Assembly (NCBI RefSeq): GCF_019204005.1 | Contig: NZ_JAGSPA010000005.1 | Coordinates: 1-64,000 of the forward strand | Direction of reading: 5' to 3' | DNA length: 64,000 bases | DNA from: Pacificimonas pallii | GTDB taxonomy: Bacteria; Pseudomonadota; Alphaproteobacteria; Sphingomonadales; Sphingomonadaceae | Position numbers and translations under genes: made by a program | Shown here: positions 63,839-64,000 of the stretch, one piece after another | How the letters are laid out: each line of letters opens with the position of its first letter | Numbering within the stretch: the stretch's first letter is position 1 | Notes under the pieces: model-generated | What the model saw: the letters and a program-made list of their open reading frames with translations, nothing else | What the model was told of the DNA's origin: nothing | Database searches by the model: none

Positions 63839-64000
63839 TGCGGGTGACGACTTCGGAATGCGGCATGGCGCTGATCAGTGTCCTGCTGCTGGTGGCCGTG
63901 ATGGGGACGCTGACGGCGGCGACGCTGGAAGTCATGAACCGCTCCGTCGCCATGGCCAGCAATGGGCGCAGTGCCATGCAGGCGCGGCATCACATGCGTG
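63838..64000 (+). CDS. gspK: Type II secretion minor pseudopilin GspK, N-terminal part
   Basis: Only the first 54 codons are in the window. The leader MRVTTSECG is followed by MALISVLLLVAVMGTLTAATLEVMNRSVAMASNG, with no Glu at +5, the known peculiarity of GspK as the tip pseudopilin. The start overlaps the gspJ stop codon (TGATG). The gene runs off the right edge; gspL and gspM would be expected after it. Confidence 0.88.
   Translation, partial: MRVTTSECGMALISVLLLVAVMGTLTAATLEVMNRSVAMASNGRSAMQARHHMR

Overview
The window looks like chromosomal DNA of an alphaproteobacterium, most likely a sphingomonad (Sphingomonadales). The GC content is high, there are three large TonB-dependent receptors including an Oar-like one, and the 45-residue aa3-oxidase subunit IV gene sits directly before pntAA. 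A tandem glycine riboswitch precedes a split gcvPA/gcvPB operon, and a cobalamin riboswitch precedes a btu operon. I read the organism from gene content only. I saw no tRNA, rRNA, CRISPR array or prophage. One decayed IS5-type transposase is present.

Layout. 1-3.4 kb: the 3' end of a TonB receptor with a clear terminator, a transposase relic and a GNAT acetyltransferase. 3.6-9.1 kb: a RhlE-type RNA helicase (minus strand), ribonuclease R, a GST-fold protein resembling FzlA and a membrane protein. 9.2-14.7 kb: glycine riboswitch, gcvT, gcvH, a methyltransferase, gcvPA and gcvPB (glycine cleavage). 14.8-16.3 kb: a sigma-54 response regulator. 16.4-20.9 kb: cytochrome oxidase subunit IV, proton-translocating transhydrogenase (pntAA, a PH-domain gene, pntAB, pntB), then a lipoprotein Cu/Zn superoxide dismutase and a DUF4112 protein. 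21-22 kb: a LacI regulator with a palindromic operator in front of it. 22.2-27.1 kb: cobalamin riboswitch, btuB, btuF, btuC, btuD. 27.1-31.6 kb: a minus-strand run of adenosine/sugar kinase, LOG-type hydrolase, NupC and 2OG-Fe oxygenase, with a divergent YhhQ-like transporter. 31.8-35.9 kb: Oar-like receptor and cytidine deaminase.

35.9-42.9 kb is the most unusual part. It is a minus-strand operon with stop/start overlaps at most junctions. It encodes a PAP2 phosphatase, four uncharacterised proteins (two with a helical N-terminus followed by an apparent beta-sandwich, one of these with 18 cysteines), a DUF362-like protein of 700 residues, a short-chain epimerase/reductase and an SRPBCC-like protein. 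A histidine-rich beta-propeller-like protein is divergent to it. I could not assign the locus to a known system.

44.4-50.2 kb: nitroreductase and a branched-chain 2-oxoacid dehydrogenase operon (E1 alpha, E1 beta, E2, E3). 50.3-64 kb: a type II secretion locus: prepilin peptidase, a TonB receptor and a lipoprotein transcribed with it, a full-length GspC-like protein on the minus strand, and on the plus strand a PDZ-less GspC followed by gspD-E-F-G-H-I-J and the start of gspK. A 21-base element is shared between the lipoprotein upstream region and the gsp divergent promoter region, which suggests that the receptor/lipoprotein pair and the secretion system are regulated together.
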